A stretch of 64,000 nucleotides of DNA from Pseudobdellovibrionaceae bacterium (GTDB taxonomy: Bacteria > Bdellovibrionota > Bdellovibrionia > Bdellovibrionales > JAMPXM01). Of the stretch, positions 34,506-45,038 are shown piece after piece. The stretch is from assembly GCA_947462815.1 (NCBI GenBank), contig CANHQR010000005.1:1-64000 (forward strand). The letters are read 5' to 3'. How positions within the stretch are numbered: the first letter of the stretch is position 1; each line of letters begins with the position of its first letter. The notes beneath the pieces are model-generated. The model searched no databases, was not told the DNA's origin, and worked only from the letters and a program-made list of their open reading frames with translations. Made by a program: the position numbers and the translations under genes.

Positions 34506-36065
34506 ATGTCGACCACCAATGAGAAACCTACGGGGGACGCTGACCCATCAGCCTCGCCCACAGCCTCAAATCCAGACTCCTCCACAGGGGTATCGACGAA
34601 TTTGAAGCGTGAGAACTTTGGTCGCGTGGCCCTGCGGAAGCTGCTGCCCATCTGGAGACGAAGTATCAAGTTTCTGGCGAGTCTGAAGTTGGCCGTCGTG
34701 ATCATTATGATCCTCGGAGGAGTCACGGCCTACGGCACGATCGTGGAAGCTCAGCTGGATGCCGCGGCCGCGAAAAAGCTCGTGTACGCCGCGCCTTTGA
34801 TGGTGATTCCGCTGCTGATGCTCGCCATCTCATTGATCGCGGTCATGATCGATCGTTGGCCTTGGCAAAAAAAGCATACCGGCTTCATTTTGGCGCATAT
34901 TGGAATTCTAATTCTGATGCTCGGCCAGTGGGTCACCAACCAGTTTGGTGTCGATGGCAGCGTGACGCTGACTCGCGAGCAACCTGGGAAGTCGATCACC
35001 ATTGCGCCGACAGATCTGACGGTCTTTTCGTCGATGGATGGGGCTCGATACGCTTCGATCTATTCGCGCGAAGTGGACTTTTTCTTGAAACCGGCCCGCG
35101 CGGATTCGCCCTTGGTGATTCCGCTTCCAGACGCGGATCTTAAAGTTGTCGAGTCGCACGCTTATGCGCTTCGCGATCAGAAATTTATTGAAACTCCCGA
35201 GAACGCCCAGGCCGGCGCGGCCCTGCGCTTTCAATTGGTGAACGATCAGGTCAACGTCACCGAGTGGATGTTGCAGCCGGCGGCCGGGCAGATTGAAACC
35301 AAAGAGTTCGGTCCCGCACAGATCAGCATCGTCGGTGAATTTCCCCGCGAGCTCACATCTCGCAATGCGATTTTACTCAAGCCGCTCGACGGCGAAAAGC
35401 TGGCCTATGAGGTTCACACGGCGCGAGAGGGTGTTAAGGTGAAGCGCGGTCGTCTGAAAGCGGGTGAAAGCCTGTTGACGGGCTGGATGAAGCTTGAATT
35501 TCGTTTGCTCAAGTATTTGCCCCGAGCGCGAGAAGAGGTTCGCTACATTCCTCAGGATCGACCCACGCCCATCACCAACGCGGCGATTCGCGTGGAATAT
35601 CGTGCGCCGGGTGAGGCCCAGGTTAAGTCCCAGTGGATGGGCCTCAATTCCATTTTGAAGCTCTTTTCCAATGATCAAGTTTACGTCGTTCAATTCGCGA
35701 ATCGTCGAGTACCTTTGGGCTTTAATGTCGCGCTCAAAAAATTTGAAATCGGTCGATATCAAGGCACGCTTCGCGCGGCGAGCTATCAGAGTTGGGTTTC
35801 GGTAGATGGTCTCGGTGAGCGATTGATTTCAATGAATGAGCCTCTCAAGCATGCGGGCTACACATTCTATCAGGCGAGCTTTGAATCCGATGAGCAGGGT
35901 CGTCCGGTCGCGAGCATCTTGTCGGTGAACCGCGACCCCGGTCGTTCGCTCAAATATTTGGGATCATTGCTCATCGTTCTGGGGACTCTGCACTTGTTTT
36001 ATTTAAAACGTCGAACTGCTCGAGCTGCAGCGACAGCTGAATCGAAAGCGTCCGCTGCGACTTGA
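34506..36065 (+). CDS. resB: Cytochrome c biogenesis protein ResB/Ccs1
   Basis: A 519-residue membrane protein of cytochrome c maturation system II. After a polar N-terminus (1-55) come three membrane segments (about 62-80, 95-118, 125-140), a large extracytoplasmic domain (about 145-470) and a last membrane helix (about 482-500), the standard ResB layout. With CcsA it carries haem across the membrane and joins it to CXXCH motifs. The next gene is ccsA, and the multihaem cytochrome genes follow, which explains the neighbourhood. Confidence 0.9.
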   Translation: MSTTNEKPTGDADPSASPTASNPDSSTGVSTNLKRENFGRVALRKLLPIWRRSIKFLASLKLAVVIIMILGGVTAYGTIVEAQLDAAAAKKLVYAAPLMVIPLLMLAISLIAVMIDRWPWQKKHTGFILAHIGILILMLGQWVTNQFGVDGSVTLTREQPGKSITIAPTDLTVFSSMDGARYASIYSREVDFFLKPARADSPLVIPLPDADLKVVESHAYALRDQKFIETPENAQAGAALRFQLVNDQVNVTEWMLQPAAGQIETKEFGPAQISIVGEFPRELTSRNAILLKPLDGEKLAYEVHTAREGVKVKRGRLKAGESLLTGWMKLEFRLLKYLPRAREEVRYIPQDRPTPITNAAIRVEYRAPGEAQVKSQWMGLNSILKLFSNDQVYVVQFANRRVPLGFNVALKKFEIGRYQGTLRAASYQSWVSVDGLGERLISMNEPLKHAGYTFYQASFESDEQGRPVASILSVNRDPGRSLKYLGSLLIVLGTLHLFYLKRRTARAAATAESKASAAT

Positions 36066-36083
36066 AGTCGTGAGGTGACTAAC

Positions 36084-37913
36084 ATGCATCCGAAACTCCG
36101 GCCTCTTTCTCAAGCGTCGATCATCGGGATCCTCCGAGCCTGCGAGGGCGCTTTGCGTAGCTCTCTAGCGATGGGTTTAGTGCTGACGGGATTCGCATTT
36201 GGGCTTCTCTTCAAAAGTGCGCCGGCACAGGCCCGTAGTGAAGGGCTGAACGAACTGGCGCTGTTGCCTGTGCAAGATAATGGTCGGGTGAAGCCGTTTG
36301 AGACTTTCGCCCGCGAAAGTCTGCAGCTGATCTACGGTCGAGAAACTTACAAATCGCCCGGACGAGATGGCCAGGATCCGGTTCGAAGAGTGGCGATGGA
36401 AGTGGTTCCCACATGGATGATGGCCGGCGATTTTTGGGATCAGCAACCCATCGTCGAAGTCAAACTCAAGGCGCTCAAAGATGCGCTTGGGCTTGAGGCG
36501 ACTCGCGATCACTACACGCCTATGGAGCTCTTCAAAAACCCTCGCCTGCAATTGGTGTTTCAAGAGCTCGCCGTTTTCAGAGAGTCGAAAAAAAAGCTGG
36601 ATCCCTACAATCAGGCGGCCTCGCGTCTTGAGAGCCAGCTCGGTGTGTACCAAGGGATCAAAGATGGAACGTGGTTGCGTGTTTTGCCGCCCACTCCTGC
36701 CATCGTTGCCGATCACGCCGAAAAGGCAAAAGAGGGTCTGGTCATTCCCGATGCGTGGACACCTGTGGCCTCGCTTGAGGGTGAGCCTAAAGAAAAGTTC
36801 GCGGCCGTCCTCTCCAGTTATGTGCAAGCGTTACCGAATCGCGAGGGTGTCGTGGACCCGCAAGGCTCGGACCGCCTCGTGCAGTCGGTTCGCGAGTTTA
36901 AAAAAGTCGCTCACGCGGTGAATACGAATCTGTATCCGTCGCTGGAGGAAGGTTTCTTCGGACCGATGCGAGCTGAAGTTCACTACGAAACCTTTCATCC
37001 TTTTATGTGGGCCTGGATTCTCTATCTGTTGAGTGCTTTGGCGATGACCATCGCCTGGAATGCGAAGAGCGCGGGTGTGGTCGCAAAGTCCTATGGGGTG
37101 TCGTGGATCTTGGTGGGAGTCGCCTTCTTGCTTCATACCTACGGCTTCGGCCTTCGTACGTATCTGACGGGTCGACCGCCGGTGTCGAATATGTATGAGA
37201 CCGTCGTCTGGGTTTCTTGGGGTACCATTCTCTTTGCGATGTTCTTTGAGTGGAAGCACAAGTCCCGCTACGTGTTGCTCGCCGGTGCCTTGGTGGCTGT
37301 GCTTTGTAACATCGTTTCGGATCTCTCGACCCATATCCTCGATGGAAGTTTGCAGCCGCTCGAGCCCGTTTTGAGGTCGAACCTCTGGCTGATCGTCCAC
37401 GTGTTGACCATCACGATCAGTTACTCAGCTTTTTTCCTCGCGTGGGCGCTCGCCAATTTTGGTTTGGCCATGGTGTTGCGAGGGGAGAGCTACGCGTCGG
37501 CTCGAGTGCGCGATCTGGTTCAAGCCTGCTATCGCTCACTTCAGATTGGGGTGGTGCTATTGGCAGCGGGTACGATCCTCGGCGGAGTTTGGGCCGATTA
37601 TAGTTGGGGCCGGTTCTGGGGTTGGGATCCCAAGGAGACATGGGCGTTGATTGCGCTCTTGGGTTACCTCGCCATTTTGCACGCTCGACTTGTCGGCTGG
37701 GTTCGAGAGCGAGGCATGCTGATTGGTTCGATTGTCGCGTTTAACTTGGTCATCATGGCCTGGTATGGCGTGAACTTTGTCCTGGGTGCGGGTCTGCACT
37801 CCTACGGCTTTGGCGCGGGTGGTGTGGAATACGTGACGGGATTTGTGCTCTTGAATTTGGCTTACGTGGGCGTGGTGGAGGCGGTGACGCGGTTGAGGGC
37901 CTCCCAGTCCTGA
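36084..37913 (+). CDS. ccsA: Cytochrome c biogenesis protein CcsA/ResC
   Basis: About 609 residues; the ATG at 36084 is preferred to the GTG at 36075 because GAGGTG lies upstream of it at good spacing. The first 300 residues are an exported-looking extension (signal-like helix 30-50, then a soluble domain). The C-terminal half has about eight membrane segments with the tryptophan-rich haem-handling motif WGRFWGWDPKETWAL (encoded near 37608-37650) and flanking His residues. It pairs with ResB as the haem lyase. The large N-terminal domain is longer than in classical CcsA but is found in deltaproteobacterial and Bacteroidetes-type fused forms. Confidence 0.93.
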   Translation: MHPKLRPLSQASIIGILRACEGALRSSLAMGLVLTGFAFGLLFKSAPAQARSEGLNELALLPVQDNGRVKPFETFARESLQLIYGRETYKSPGRDGQDPVRRVAMEVVPTWMMAGDFWDQQPIVEVKLKALKDALGLEATRDHYTPMELFKNPRLQLVFQELAVFRESKKKLDPYNQAASRLESQLGVYQGIKDGTWLRVLPPTPAIVADHAEKAKEGLVIPDAWTPVASLEGEPKEKFAAVLSSYVQALPNREGVVDPQGSDRLVQSVREFKKVAHAVNTNLYPSLEEGFFGPMRAEVHYETFHPFMWAWILYLLSALAMTIAWNAKSAGVVAKSYGVSWILVGVAFLLHTYGFGLRTYLTGRPPVSNMYETVVWVSWGTILFAMFFEWKHKSRYVLLAGALVAVLCNIVSDLSTHILDGSLQPLEPVLRSNLWLIVHVLTITISYSAFFLAWALANFGLAMVLRGESYASARVRDLVQACYRSLQIGVVLLAAGTILGGVWADYSWGRFWGWDPKETWALIALLGYLAILHARLVGWVRERGMLIGSIVAFNLVIMAWYGVNFVLGAGLHSYGFGAGGVEYVTGFVLLNLAYVGVVEAVTRLRASQS

Positions 37914-38295
37914 GTAGATTTATGCAGCGCATTGAGCGGGTAGATTGAATCCTGGAATCCGCCCGGAGCCTGAAATTGGGTGGACCCTTCGATCTTGTCA
38001 CGCTTTCTCGGCCGCATCCGTCCCCAAGCTTTGAGGGAAGGCCTTTGTGTCGGCGGCCTGGAGCGGGGACGCGAGGAAAATCCACAATCTCGAGGCTGGG
38101 CTTGGACGCATTGAGCCCTTCGTGGGTGGCCATGCGAGTTCGAATCTGTCGGAGAGTTCCACAGCAGATTCTTAAAACCGAAACTGCTGACACCTTCAGC
38201 ATTCTCAATTTCATCTCGATATCTCGAGAAAAACGTTTTTCAATTGTTGGCATATCCATTACTTATGGAGTGCAACTTCAATTGAGGTCAGCCTG
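37914..38295 (+). other. Intergenic region before actA with operator-like palindromes
   Basis: No gene is supported. The right half holds the palindromes at 38214-38241 and two direct copies of TTCAATTG (near 38239 and 38275), suggesting a regulated promoter for the act operon. No confident -35/-10 pair could be chosen. Confidence 0.45.
38214..38241. promoter_or_regulatory. Two overlapping palindromes upstream of the act operon
   Basis: TCTCGA-TATC-TCGAGA (38214-38229) overlaps the perfect 14-bp palindrome GAAAAACGTTTTTC (38228-38241). They end about 54 bases before the actA start, a plausible operator position for control of respiration genes. Confidence 0.5.
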
Positions 38296-38964
38296 ATGCA
38301 CGTCGTGGATTCGTTCGTCCGAAATTCATTCGTCCGATCAATTTCCTTTTCAGCCGTGAAATGCGCCGAGCATGGACTTGCATTCCTCCGGAACGCATCG
38401 TCCCTGAACGGATCGTCGCTGAAGACTTTTTCTCGAAAAGCCATTGTGCTGCTCGCGATCTTGTCGATGGCGACATGGCTATCAGCCTGTGGCTGGGAGT
38501 GGGGCTCGATCGGTTACAACAAAGGCTATGCTCCGGAGCAGCCGATTCCTTTTTCGCATGAGCTGCATGCTGGCCAATACAAGATGCAATGTCTTTATTG
38601 CCACTCCTCGGCCGAGCGCGCGAACCACTCTGCCGTTCCTTCGTTGAATATCTGTATGAACTGTCACCTTGTCGTGCCAGGCAGCGAAGGCAACCCTTGG
38701 ATTCCCAAGCTGCAAGAGGCTTACGCGAAAAACGAACCGATCGCGTGGAAAAAGGTCCACTTGTTGCCTGACCACGTGAAGTTCAATCACAAGCGCCATG
38801 TCGAAAAATACGGCGCGCCCCAAGCCTGTCACAAGTGCCATGGTCCGGTGGAAAGCATGGAAACGATGTATCAGTTCTCAAGTTTGTCGATGGGCTGGTG
38901 CATTAACTGCCATCGTGAATCGGAGAACCAGGCGCCTGTGAGTTGTTCGACTTGTCACTATTGA
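38296..38964 (+). CDS. actA: Alternative complex III pentahaem cytochrome c subunit ActA
   Basis: A 222-residue cytochrome with five CXXCH haem sites: CLYCH, CMNCH, CHKCH, CINCH and CSTCH, the number expected for ActA. The N-terminus has a long polar lead, a hydrophobic segment and LSAC, a lipobox-like site (about residue 65), so it may be lipid-anchored in the periplasm. It would take electrons from ActB and pass them onward. GAGGT lies seven bases before the ATG. Haem attachment would rely on the ResB/CcsA genes just upstream. It is separated from actB by a 333-bp gap. Confidence 0.92.
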   Translation: MHVVDSFVRNSFVRSISFSAVKCAEHGLAFLRNASSLNGSSLKTFSRKAIVLLAILSMATWLSACGWEWGSIGYNKGYAPEQPIPFSHELHAGQYKMQCLYCHSSAERANHSAVPSLNICMNCHLVVPGSEGNPWIPKLQEAYAKNEPIAWKKVHLLPDHVKFNHKRHVEKYGAPQACHKCHGPVESMETMYQFSSLSMGWCINCHRESENQAPVSCSTCHY

Positions 38965-39297
38965 TGCGTCGAGGGGGGCGTGAGAGCCGCTTCAGCGGAT
39001 TTCTCCCTAGTCCACAGACAAGTCGATGAAGTGAGAAGGGTCGCGTGAGTCAGAGTGAGCAGAAGGGACCCGGGGATTTTAAGAGTTAAGCGCGAAGACT
39101 TCGACGGCTGACCCCGAATCCCAAACTGAGAGCGCGAACTTTAAGGTGCTGAAGAGAAGACGAGCGAACTGAAAAAGATCGATCTCAAAAAGATCGAACT
39201 GGAAAAGATCGAACTTAAAAAGATCGAACTGGAAAAGATCGAACTGGAAAAGACGAAACGATTGTTCAGGAACGACAGAACAAAAGAGTGGGAAAAG
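38965..39297 (+). other. Gap between actA and actB
   Basis: No separate gene. It contains a short CCGC-TTCA-GCGG hairpin near 38990 without a T-run, and a six-copy 15-bp tandem repeat that is in frame with actB (open from 39145) but has no ATG or GTG start. Confidence 0.5.
39166..39255 (+). repeat. Six 15-bp tandem repeats in frame with actB
   Basis: Units of the type GAACTGGAAAAGATC at 39166, 39181, 39196, 39211, 39226 and 39241, differing by up to four bases. Read in the actB frame each unit codes for five residues (E/D-L-x-K-I/T). They end 42 bases before the actB ATG at 39298. Confidence 0.9.
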
Positions 39298-42200
39298 ATG
39301 GATTCCAAACTTCAAGTTGGTCATCAAGATAGTCAGTCGAACTCCCCCGCTGCGAGTGGTCCGGCCTACTGGCTGAGTCTCGAAGAACTCGAAGCTCATC
39401 CCGGCATGGCCGAGCGCTATGAAAATGAGTTCATGGCCTCGCCGCTTTCCGCCGATGATAATGGCTTCGCGCGCCGCGATTTTCTCAAGGTGATGGGGGC
39501 AAGCCTGGCCCTGGCCACGAGCGCCTGCGTTCGTCGTCCCGCCGCGACGATCATTCCGTACGCGAAAGCGCCTAAAGAGATCACACCCGGAGAGGCCAAC
39601 TTTTATACATCGAGCTGGTTTGATGGGTACGAAGGTGCCGGTTTGCTCGTTAAAACTCTGGAAGGCCGTCCGATTAAGCTCGAAGGTAACCCTCAGCACC
39701 CGATGAACCTGGGTGCGCTCTCTTCACGAGCTCACGCGGAAGTGTTGTCGCTCTATGATCCGGATCGACTGCGAGGCCCACGTCGCAATCTGGTCAATAA
39801 GGACCGCAGTAACTCCGAATCGGTGTCGACGAAGTTTGAAGATGCCGATGCGGCGATTTTGGAAGTGCTCAAAAAAGGTGGTGTCGCTTTGGTGAGCGGC
39901 AGTAAGCCGTCGCCCTCTGTTCGCGCCATCATCGCTGAGTTTTCGCGCGCATTCGGAGCTCGCTGGGTCGAGTACGACGCGTTGTCTCTTGAGTCGCTGC
40001 GTGAAGGTCAGCGTTTGTCCTACGGACGCGCCGTTTTGCCGCGCTACCGATTTGATCTCGCCCAGTTCGTTGTTAGCATTGACGCTGACTTTTTGGGAAC
40101 TTTGATCTCGCCGGTGGAGTTCACCAAGCAGTGGTCAAAGCGCCGAGATCCCGGCGCTACGATGTCGCGCTTGGTTTGCTTTGAATCGACGATGTCACTC
40201 ACGGGCATGAATGCGGATGATCGCGTCCGAATCCGTCCTTCGCGCCAACTCGATGTCGCCTTTGCGCTTCTGAACCGCTTGGCTCGTAAGGGCGCGACCA
40301 TGCCGGCGGGCTTGGCTGAATCGGCCAAGGCCTTTGCCGCAGCTGAAGGCGATTCTGGACTGGACGCTAAATTCCTCGATCGCGTCTCCGACGAACTTTG
40401 GAAGGCCCGCGGTGCGAGCTTGGTTCTGGCCGGTGGATTGGCCACAGCCACAGCACAGCAGCTTGATTTGCAAGTTGTCGTCAACGCTTTGAACTCGGTT
40501 TTGGGTAACGACGGAAAGACCGTTGATCACGACTCGGCTGTTTTCCAAACCTACACAGGTTCGGCTAAAAACTTAGCTGAGCTGATCCAAGATCTGGCCT
40601 CTGGCAAAGTGAAGACTCTGATTGTCGATGATCTCGACTTGATGACTTTGCTTCCGAAAGATGCCGGTTTCGCTGAGGCGATTAAAAAGCTGGAGACTCT
40701 GATCTACACGGGCAACCAGAACGACGCCACGGGCCGCCTGGCCAATTGGGTCTTGCCGGTGGGGAGTTCGCTGGAAACTTGGGGCGATCTTGAGCTTCAA
40801 AGCGGAATCTATTCAATTCAGCAGCCGACCATCATGCCGATGTATGAAACTCGGTCGTTGGGTGAGCTCCTTTTGGCTTGGACGAAGTCGAGCTCGACAG
40901 CATCGCGTGCGAAGAGCTCGGAAACTTGGCTCGATTACGTCAAGGCGACCTGGTCGCAAGATATTCAATCGAAGACCGATTTGGGTCGCGGTAAAGCCTT
41001 CAGTGATTTCTGGATTGAGCTTCTGCAAACGGGCGTGGCGATGTCGGGTGGTCGTCGTGAGCGAACTTCCTCGGCGCGTGCCTTTGTTGGTCGAGTCAGT
41101 GCAAAGCCGGCTCCGAGTCGCGCGGTGATGGAGCTCGTTTTGCACGCGAACTCGCAAATGATGGACGGGCGCTATGCCAACGTCCCTTGGTTGCAAGAGC
41201 TGCCCGACCCGGTTTCGAAAGTTGTTTGGGACAACTACCTGGCGGTGTCTCCGGCATGGGCCCGCGAACAAGGTGTGAAGCAAGGCGATGTGATTGAGAT
41301 CACCTCAGGTGATTTCAAAATGCGCGCTCCAGCCTGGATTCAGCCGGGTCTTCATGATTCGGTTTGCACGATGGCGGTTGGTTATGGTCGCAAGGGTCTC
41401 GGCAAAGTCGCCGAAGAGGCGGGCTTCGATGCTTATCAGGCCTCGATGTTCAACGCCGGCCTACCCATTTTCAGCGGTCGTTTGGTGGAACTGAAAAAGA
41501 CCAAAGAGCGCTACGAAATCGTGTCGACGCAGATTCACCATGTGATGGAGAATCGTCCTTTGTCCCTCGAGACGACGAAGGCGGCCTACGAGAAAGACCA
41601 GAGCTCTGGCATTCATCGTCATCACGTGTTCACGATTTGGCCAGAGCATCAGTACACCAAGCACAAGTGGGCGATGACGGTCGACTTGAACTCCTGCACA
41701 GGCTGTTCGGCCTGCGTCGTCGCGTGTTCGAGTGAGAACAACGTGCAAGTCGTCGGTAAGCGCTATGTGATGGAAGGTCGCGAGATGCACTGGATCCGCA
41801 TCGATCGCTACTACAAAGGCGATATGGCATCGCCGGATACGGTCTTCCAACCGGTGATGTGTCAACATTGCGAAAATGCGCCCTGCGAAACGGTGTGCCC
41901 GGTATTGGCGACTGTTCACAACGATGAAGGCTTGAATGACATGGCCTATAACCGTTGCGTGGGAACGCGCTACTGCGCGAACAACTGTCCCTACAAAGTT
42001 CGTCGCTTCAACTGGTTCAACTACGTGAAAAAGCGAGCTGAGCCTTTGCACATGGCCTACAACCCCGATGTGACGGTTCGTACTCGCGGTGTCATGGAGA
42101 AGTGCACGTTCTGCGTTCAGCGAATTCGTCGGGCGACCAATGTGGCGAAGGACGAAAAGCGTCCGCTCCGCGATGGCGAGATCAAGACGGCCTGCCAAGA

Positions 42201-42456
42201 GACTTGCCCGGCCGATGCGATCGTCTTTGGCGACCTCAACAACAAAGAATCACGCGTGGCGAAACTGTTCGCAGAGAAGCGCGCTTACACGTTGCTTGAA
42301 GAACTCAACAACCAACCCCGAGTTCGCTACCTGACTCGCGTTCGTCATGCGGAGCGCGCGAGTGAGAAACACGGACATGGCGGTGGACATGCGGCGGGGC
42401 GGGCCGAGGACCGTCAGGATCAAACGACAGGCGCGTTTGAAGGTGGGCTGGTATGA
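39298..42456 (+). CDS. actB: Alternative complex III molybdopterin-oxidoreductase-like/iron-sulfur subunit ActB
   Basis: About 1052 residues from the ATG at 39298 (GGGAAAAG upstream); a TTG at 39262 is in frame but unlikely. A twin-arginine-like signal [19 protein letters not shown] lies near residue 60. The long middle part resembles molybdopterin oxidoreductases, which in ActB proteins no longer binds the cofactor. The C-terminal ferredoxin-like domain has cysteine clusters [38 protein letters not shown] and CTFCVQRI with a later CQETCP (encoded about 41690-42210), fitting four iron-sulfur centres. It fuses both roles in one chain, as in known ActB. The stop overlaps the actC start (ATGA). 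Confidence 0.94.
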   Translation: MDSKLQVGHQDSQSNSPAASGPAYWLSLEELEAHPGMAERYENEFMASPLSADDNGFARRDFLKVMGASLALATSACVRRPAATIIPYAKAPKEITPGEANFYTSSWFDGYEGAGLLVKTLEGRPIKLEGNPQHPMNLGALSSRAHAEVLSLYDPDRLRGPRRNLVNKDRSNSESVSTKFEDADAAILEVLKKGGVALVSGSKPSPSVRAIIAEFSRAFGARWVEYDALSLESLREGQRLSYGRAVLPRYRFDLAQFVVSIDADFLGTLISPVEFTKQWSKRRDPGATMSRLVCFESTMSLTGMNADDRVRIRPSRQLDVAFALLNRLARKGATMPAGLAESAKAFAAAEGDSGLDAKFLDRVSDELWKARGASLVLAGGLATATAQQLDLQVVVNALNSVLGNDGKTVDHDSAVFQTYTGSAKNLAELIQDLASGKVKTLIVDDLDLMTLLPKDAGFAEAIKKLETLIYTGNQNDATGRLANWVLPVGSSLETWGDLELQSGIYSIQQPTIMPMYETRSLGELLLAWTKSSSTASRAKSSETWLDYVKATWSQDIQSKTDLGRGKAFSDFWIELLQTGVAMSGGRRERTSSARAFVGRVSAKPAPSRAVMELVLHANSQMMDGRYANVPWLQELPDPVSKVVWDNYLAVSPAWAREQGVKQGDVIEITSGDFKMRAPAWIQPGLHDSVCTMAVGYGRKGLGKVAEEAGFDAYQASMFNAGLPIFSGRLVELKKTKERYEIVSTQIHHVMENRPLSLETTKAAYEKDQSSGIHRHHVFTIWPEHQYTKHKWAMTVDLNSCTGCSACVVACSSENNVQVVGKRYVMEGREMHWIRIDRYYKGDMASPDTVFQPVMCQHCENAPCETVCPVLATVHNDEGLNDMAYNRCVGTRYCANNCPYKVRRFNWFNYVKKRAEPLHMAYNPDVTVRTRGVMEKCTFCVQRIRRATNVAKDEKRPLRDGEIKTACQETCPADAIVFGDLNNKESRVAKLFAEKRAYTLLEELNNQPRVRYLTRVRHAERASEKHGHGGGHAAGRAEDRQDQTTGAFEGGLV

Positions 42457-43850
42457 GTGAAGCACATATGAACACAGTGGACATGGCATCAGAAGTGGCT
42501 CGCAAGCCTCTGATCTTGGGTAACAAGACCTACCAGGATATCACCAACGATATCTGTGAGCCTGTGGAAGCGGCGCCTGGCAAGAAGTGGCTCGCGCTTC
42601 TTCTGAGCGCCAACGGTTTGTTCCTGTTTTATCTCATTCACATTGCGATCATCGTTTCGACAGGTATGGGACTTCTCGGAGTCAACAGTCCCATCGCTTG
42701 GGGAACGATGATTATCACCTTCGTTTTTTGGATCGGGATCGGCCACGCCGGAACCTTGATTTCGGCGATTCTGTTTTTGTTCCGCCAAAAATGGCGAACT
42801 TCAGTGGCGCGATCCGCTGAAGCCATGACGGTGTTTGCGGTGATGACAGCGGGGATCTTCCCGCTGATTCACACGGGTCGTCCTTGGCTGGATTTCTGGC
42901 TGCTTCCTTATCCGAACCAGCGGGGTCCGCTTTGGGTCAACTTCCGTTCGCCGTTGCTGTGGGACGTCTTTGCGGTCTCGACTTACGCGACCGTTTCTTC
43001 GGTTTTCTGGTACGTGGGCTTGGTTCCTGATTTCGCAACCCTTCGAGATCGAGCCAAGACCAAGATTCGCCGTTTGATCTACGGTGCCTTGTCGATGGGC
43101 TGGCGTGGTTCGGCACGGGATTGGTCGCATTACGAAATGGTGTACTTGATTCTGGCGGGTCTCTCGACGCCGTTGGTTCTTTCGGTTCACACCATCGTCT
43201 CGTTCGACTTCGCCGTTTCTCAGCTTCCCGGATGGCACACGACCATTTTCCCGCCCTACTTTGTTGCAGGCGCGATCTTCTCGGGTTTCGGTATGGTCGT
43301 GACTTTGCTGACACTGGTTCGCATCGGCTTCCCGAAGTTTAAGGACTACATCACCATCGACCACATGGAAGTGATGAACAAGATCATCATGGCCACTGGC
43401 TTGATGGTCGGTTACGCCTACGGTTCCGAGTTCTTCATTGCTTGGTACTCGGGCAACCCCTATGAGCAGTACGCCTTCATCAACCGCGCCTTTGGTCCTT
43501 ACGCCTGGTCGTACTGGATCATGATTACGTGCAACGTTGTGATTCCGCAGCTCTTCTGGGTGAAGAAGTTCCGTCGGTCGATCCCGGTCATGTTTGTGGT
43601 GTCGATCTTCGTGAATATCGGTATGTGGTTTGAGCGCTTCGTGATCACCGTCACTTCGCTCCATCGAGATTTCTTGCCCTCAAGCTGGGGCATGTACGAG
43701 TGGTCGTGGTTCGATACGGCCATCTTGTCGGGAAGCTTCGGTATGTTCCTGACGATCTTCTTGCTGTACCTCAAGTTCGTTCCTGCGATTTCGATCGCTG
43801 AGGTGAAGCCCGTGCTCTATGTCGGCCGCCAGCGGCCGGGAGGTCACTAA
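42453..43850 (+). CDS. actC: Alternative complex III NrfD-like membrane subunit ActC
   Basis: A 465-residue NrfD/PsrC-type protein with about ten membrane helices (for example [49 protein letters not shown]). [12 protein letters not shown] and the [16 protein letters not shown] loop are typical of ActC, the likely menaquinol-oxidising subunit. It overlaps actB by four bases and actD by one base (TAATG). Confidence 0.94.
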   Translation: MSEAHMNTVDMASEVARKPLILGNKTYQDITNDICEPVEAAPGKKWLALLLSANGLFLFYLIHIAIIVSTGMGLLGVNSPIAWGTMIITFVFWIGIGHAGTLISAILFLFRQKWRTSVARSAEAMTVFAVMTAGIFPLIHTGRPWLDFWLLPYPNQRGPLWVNFRSPLLWDVFAVSTYATVSSVFWYVGLVPDFATLRDRAKTKIRRLIYGALSMGWRGSARDWSHYEMVYLILAGLSTPLVLSVHTIVSFDFAVSQLPGWHTTIFPPYFVAGAIFSGFGMVVTLLTLVRIGFPKFKDYITIDHMEVMNKIIMATGLMVGYAYGSEFFIAWYSGNPYEQYAFINRAFGPYAWSYWIMITCNVVIPQLFWVKKFRRSIPVMFVVSIFVNIGMWFERFVITVTSLHRDFLPSSWGMYEWSWFDTAILSGSFGMFLTIFLLYLKFVPAISIAEVKPVLYVGRQRPGGH

Positions 43851-44371
43851 TGTCTAAGTTGGGTGGAGTGGCCGGAATTTGGTTGGACGACCACGCTTGT
43901 GTCGAGGCCGCCGCAAAAGTTCGGGCCGCAGGATTTAAGAAGTTTGATGCGATTACACCTTTTCCCGTGCACGGCATGGAAGAAGCGGTCGGGATCAAGC
44001 GTTCGTGGATTCCCTATGTCACCTTTGGTGCAGGCACCTTGGGACTGACCTGCGGGGTCGCGCTTCAGTATTGGACGTCGGCGGTGAGCTGGCCCCTGAA
44101 TGTGGGCGGTAAGCCCTTCTTCTCGGGTCCCGCTTTTGCGCCTGTCATGTTCGAATTGACAGTGTTATTTGCGGCCCTCTTCTCTGTGGGCGCATTGTTT
44201 GCGGCTTGTCGCTTGCCGAAGGTCGACCCGCCTGTGATCGATCCAGATCTGACGAGCCACAAGTTTGCGATTTTCATTCCTGAAAATGATGTCGGCTACA
44301 ATGCCGAGCGCTGCGAGCAATTGCTCAAGAGCTTAGGCGCTGTCGAAACCAAGCGGATCTCGGCCTACTGA
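43850..44371 (+). CDS. actD: Alternative complex III subunit ActD (DUF3341)
   Basis: A 173-residue protein of the DUF3341 type: cytoplasmic N-terminus with GVAGIWLDDHACVEAA and FDAITPFPVHGMEEAVGI, two membrane helices (about 63-80 and 98-122) and a cytoplasmic C-terminus. It braces ActC and ActF in the membrane arm. It starts on the last base of the actC stop codon and lies before actE. Confidence 0.92.
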   Translation: MSKLGGVAGIWLDDHACVEAAAKVRAAGFKKFDAITPFPVHGMEEAVGIKRSWIPYVTFGAGTLGLTCGVALQYWTSAVSWPLNVGGKPFFSGPAFAPVMFELTVLFAALFSVGALFAACRLPKVDPPVIDPDLTSHKFAIFIPENDVGYNAERCEQLLKSLGAVETKRISAY

Positions 44372-44382
44372 GTGGGGAAGTG

Positions 44383-45006
44383 ATGATGAAAATACAATCA
44401 AACAAGCTCGCTTCGAAATGGCCGGCGTTCCTTTCTATCGGACTCACTTTGGTAATCGCGTTGACAGTTCTTCCGGCCTGCACGGGCGGAGACGGTCTGT
44501 CGAAACAGCCCAATGTGGAGTTAATCCAAGACATGATGGATCAGCCGGCGCTTAAGGCACAGGACTCAGAGCCTGGTCAGCCAAACAAGGCCGCTTCGCG
44601 AATTCCACCTGAGGGCACGGTGCCGGTGGGCTACAAGCCCTATCCCTATCCAGGTCAGCCGGAGACGGCGGCGCAAAAGCTCAAAAACCCTGTGGCGGGC
44701 AATATGACGCCCCAGCTATTGGAAGTAGGCCGTCGAAAATACGAAATCTATTGCCAGGTTTGCCACGGTGAAACGGGAGCTGGTGATGGTCCTGTGGCCG
44801 TCAAGATGGCTTTGAAGCCTCCGGCTCTTACCTCGGAAAAGATCAAGACGATGAACGATGGTGGGATCTATCACATCATCACCGATGGTCAGGGTTTGAT
44901 GGGTTCGTATGCCTACCAAATCGTGAAAGAGGAAGATCGCTGGGCGCTCGTGAACTACGTGCGCAATCTGCAAAAATTGTCAGATCGCGCATCGTCCAAG
45001 CAGTGA
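44383..45006 (+). CDS. actE: Alternative complex III monohaem cytochrome c subunit ActE
   Basis: About 207 residues from the ATG at 44383 (ATG 44386 and GTG 44380 are close alternatives; GGGGAAG lies upstream). A hydrophobic signal ends in VLPAC, a good lipobox, so the protein is probably a periplasmic lipoprotein. The single haem site CQVCHGETGAGDG lies near residue 125, with GLMGSYAYQI supplying the distal Met region. It accepts electrons from ActA and can pass them to an oxidase. Confidence 0.92.
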   Translation: MMKIQSNKLASKWPAFLSIGLTLVIALTVLPACTGGDGLSKQPNVELIQDMMDQPALKAQDSEPGQPNKAASRIPPEGTVPVGYKPYPYPGQPETAAQKLKNPVAGNMTPQLLEVGRRKYEIYCQVCHGETGAGDGPVAVKMALKPPALTSEKIKTMNDGGIYHIITDGQGLMGSYAYQIVKEEDRWALVNYVRNLQKLSDRASSKQ

Positions 45007-45038
45007 GCTTCAGATTTTAGAAAACGGAGAGATTGATT

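Noticed and set aside
38985-39005. Terminator after actA
   Set aside because: The CCGC/GCGG stem is only four base pairs and is not followed by a T-run, so actA and actB may share a transcript.
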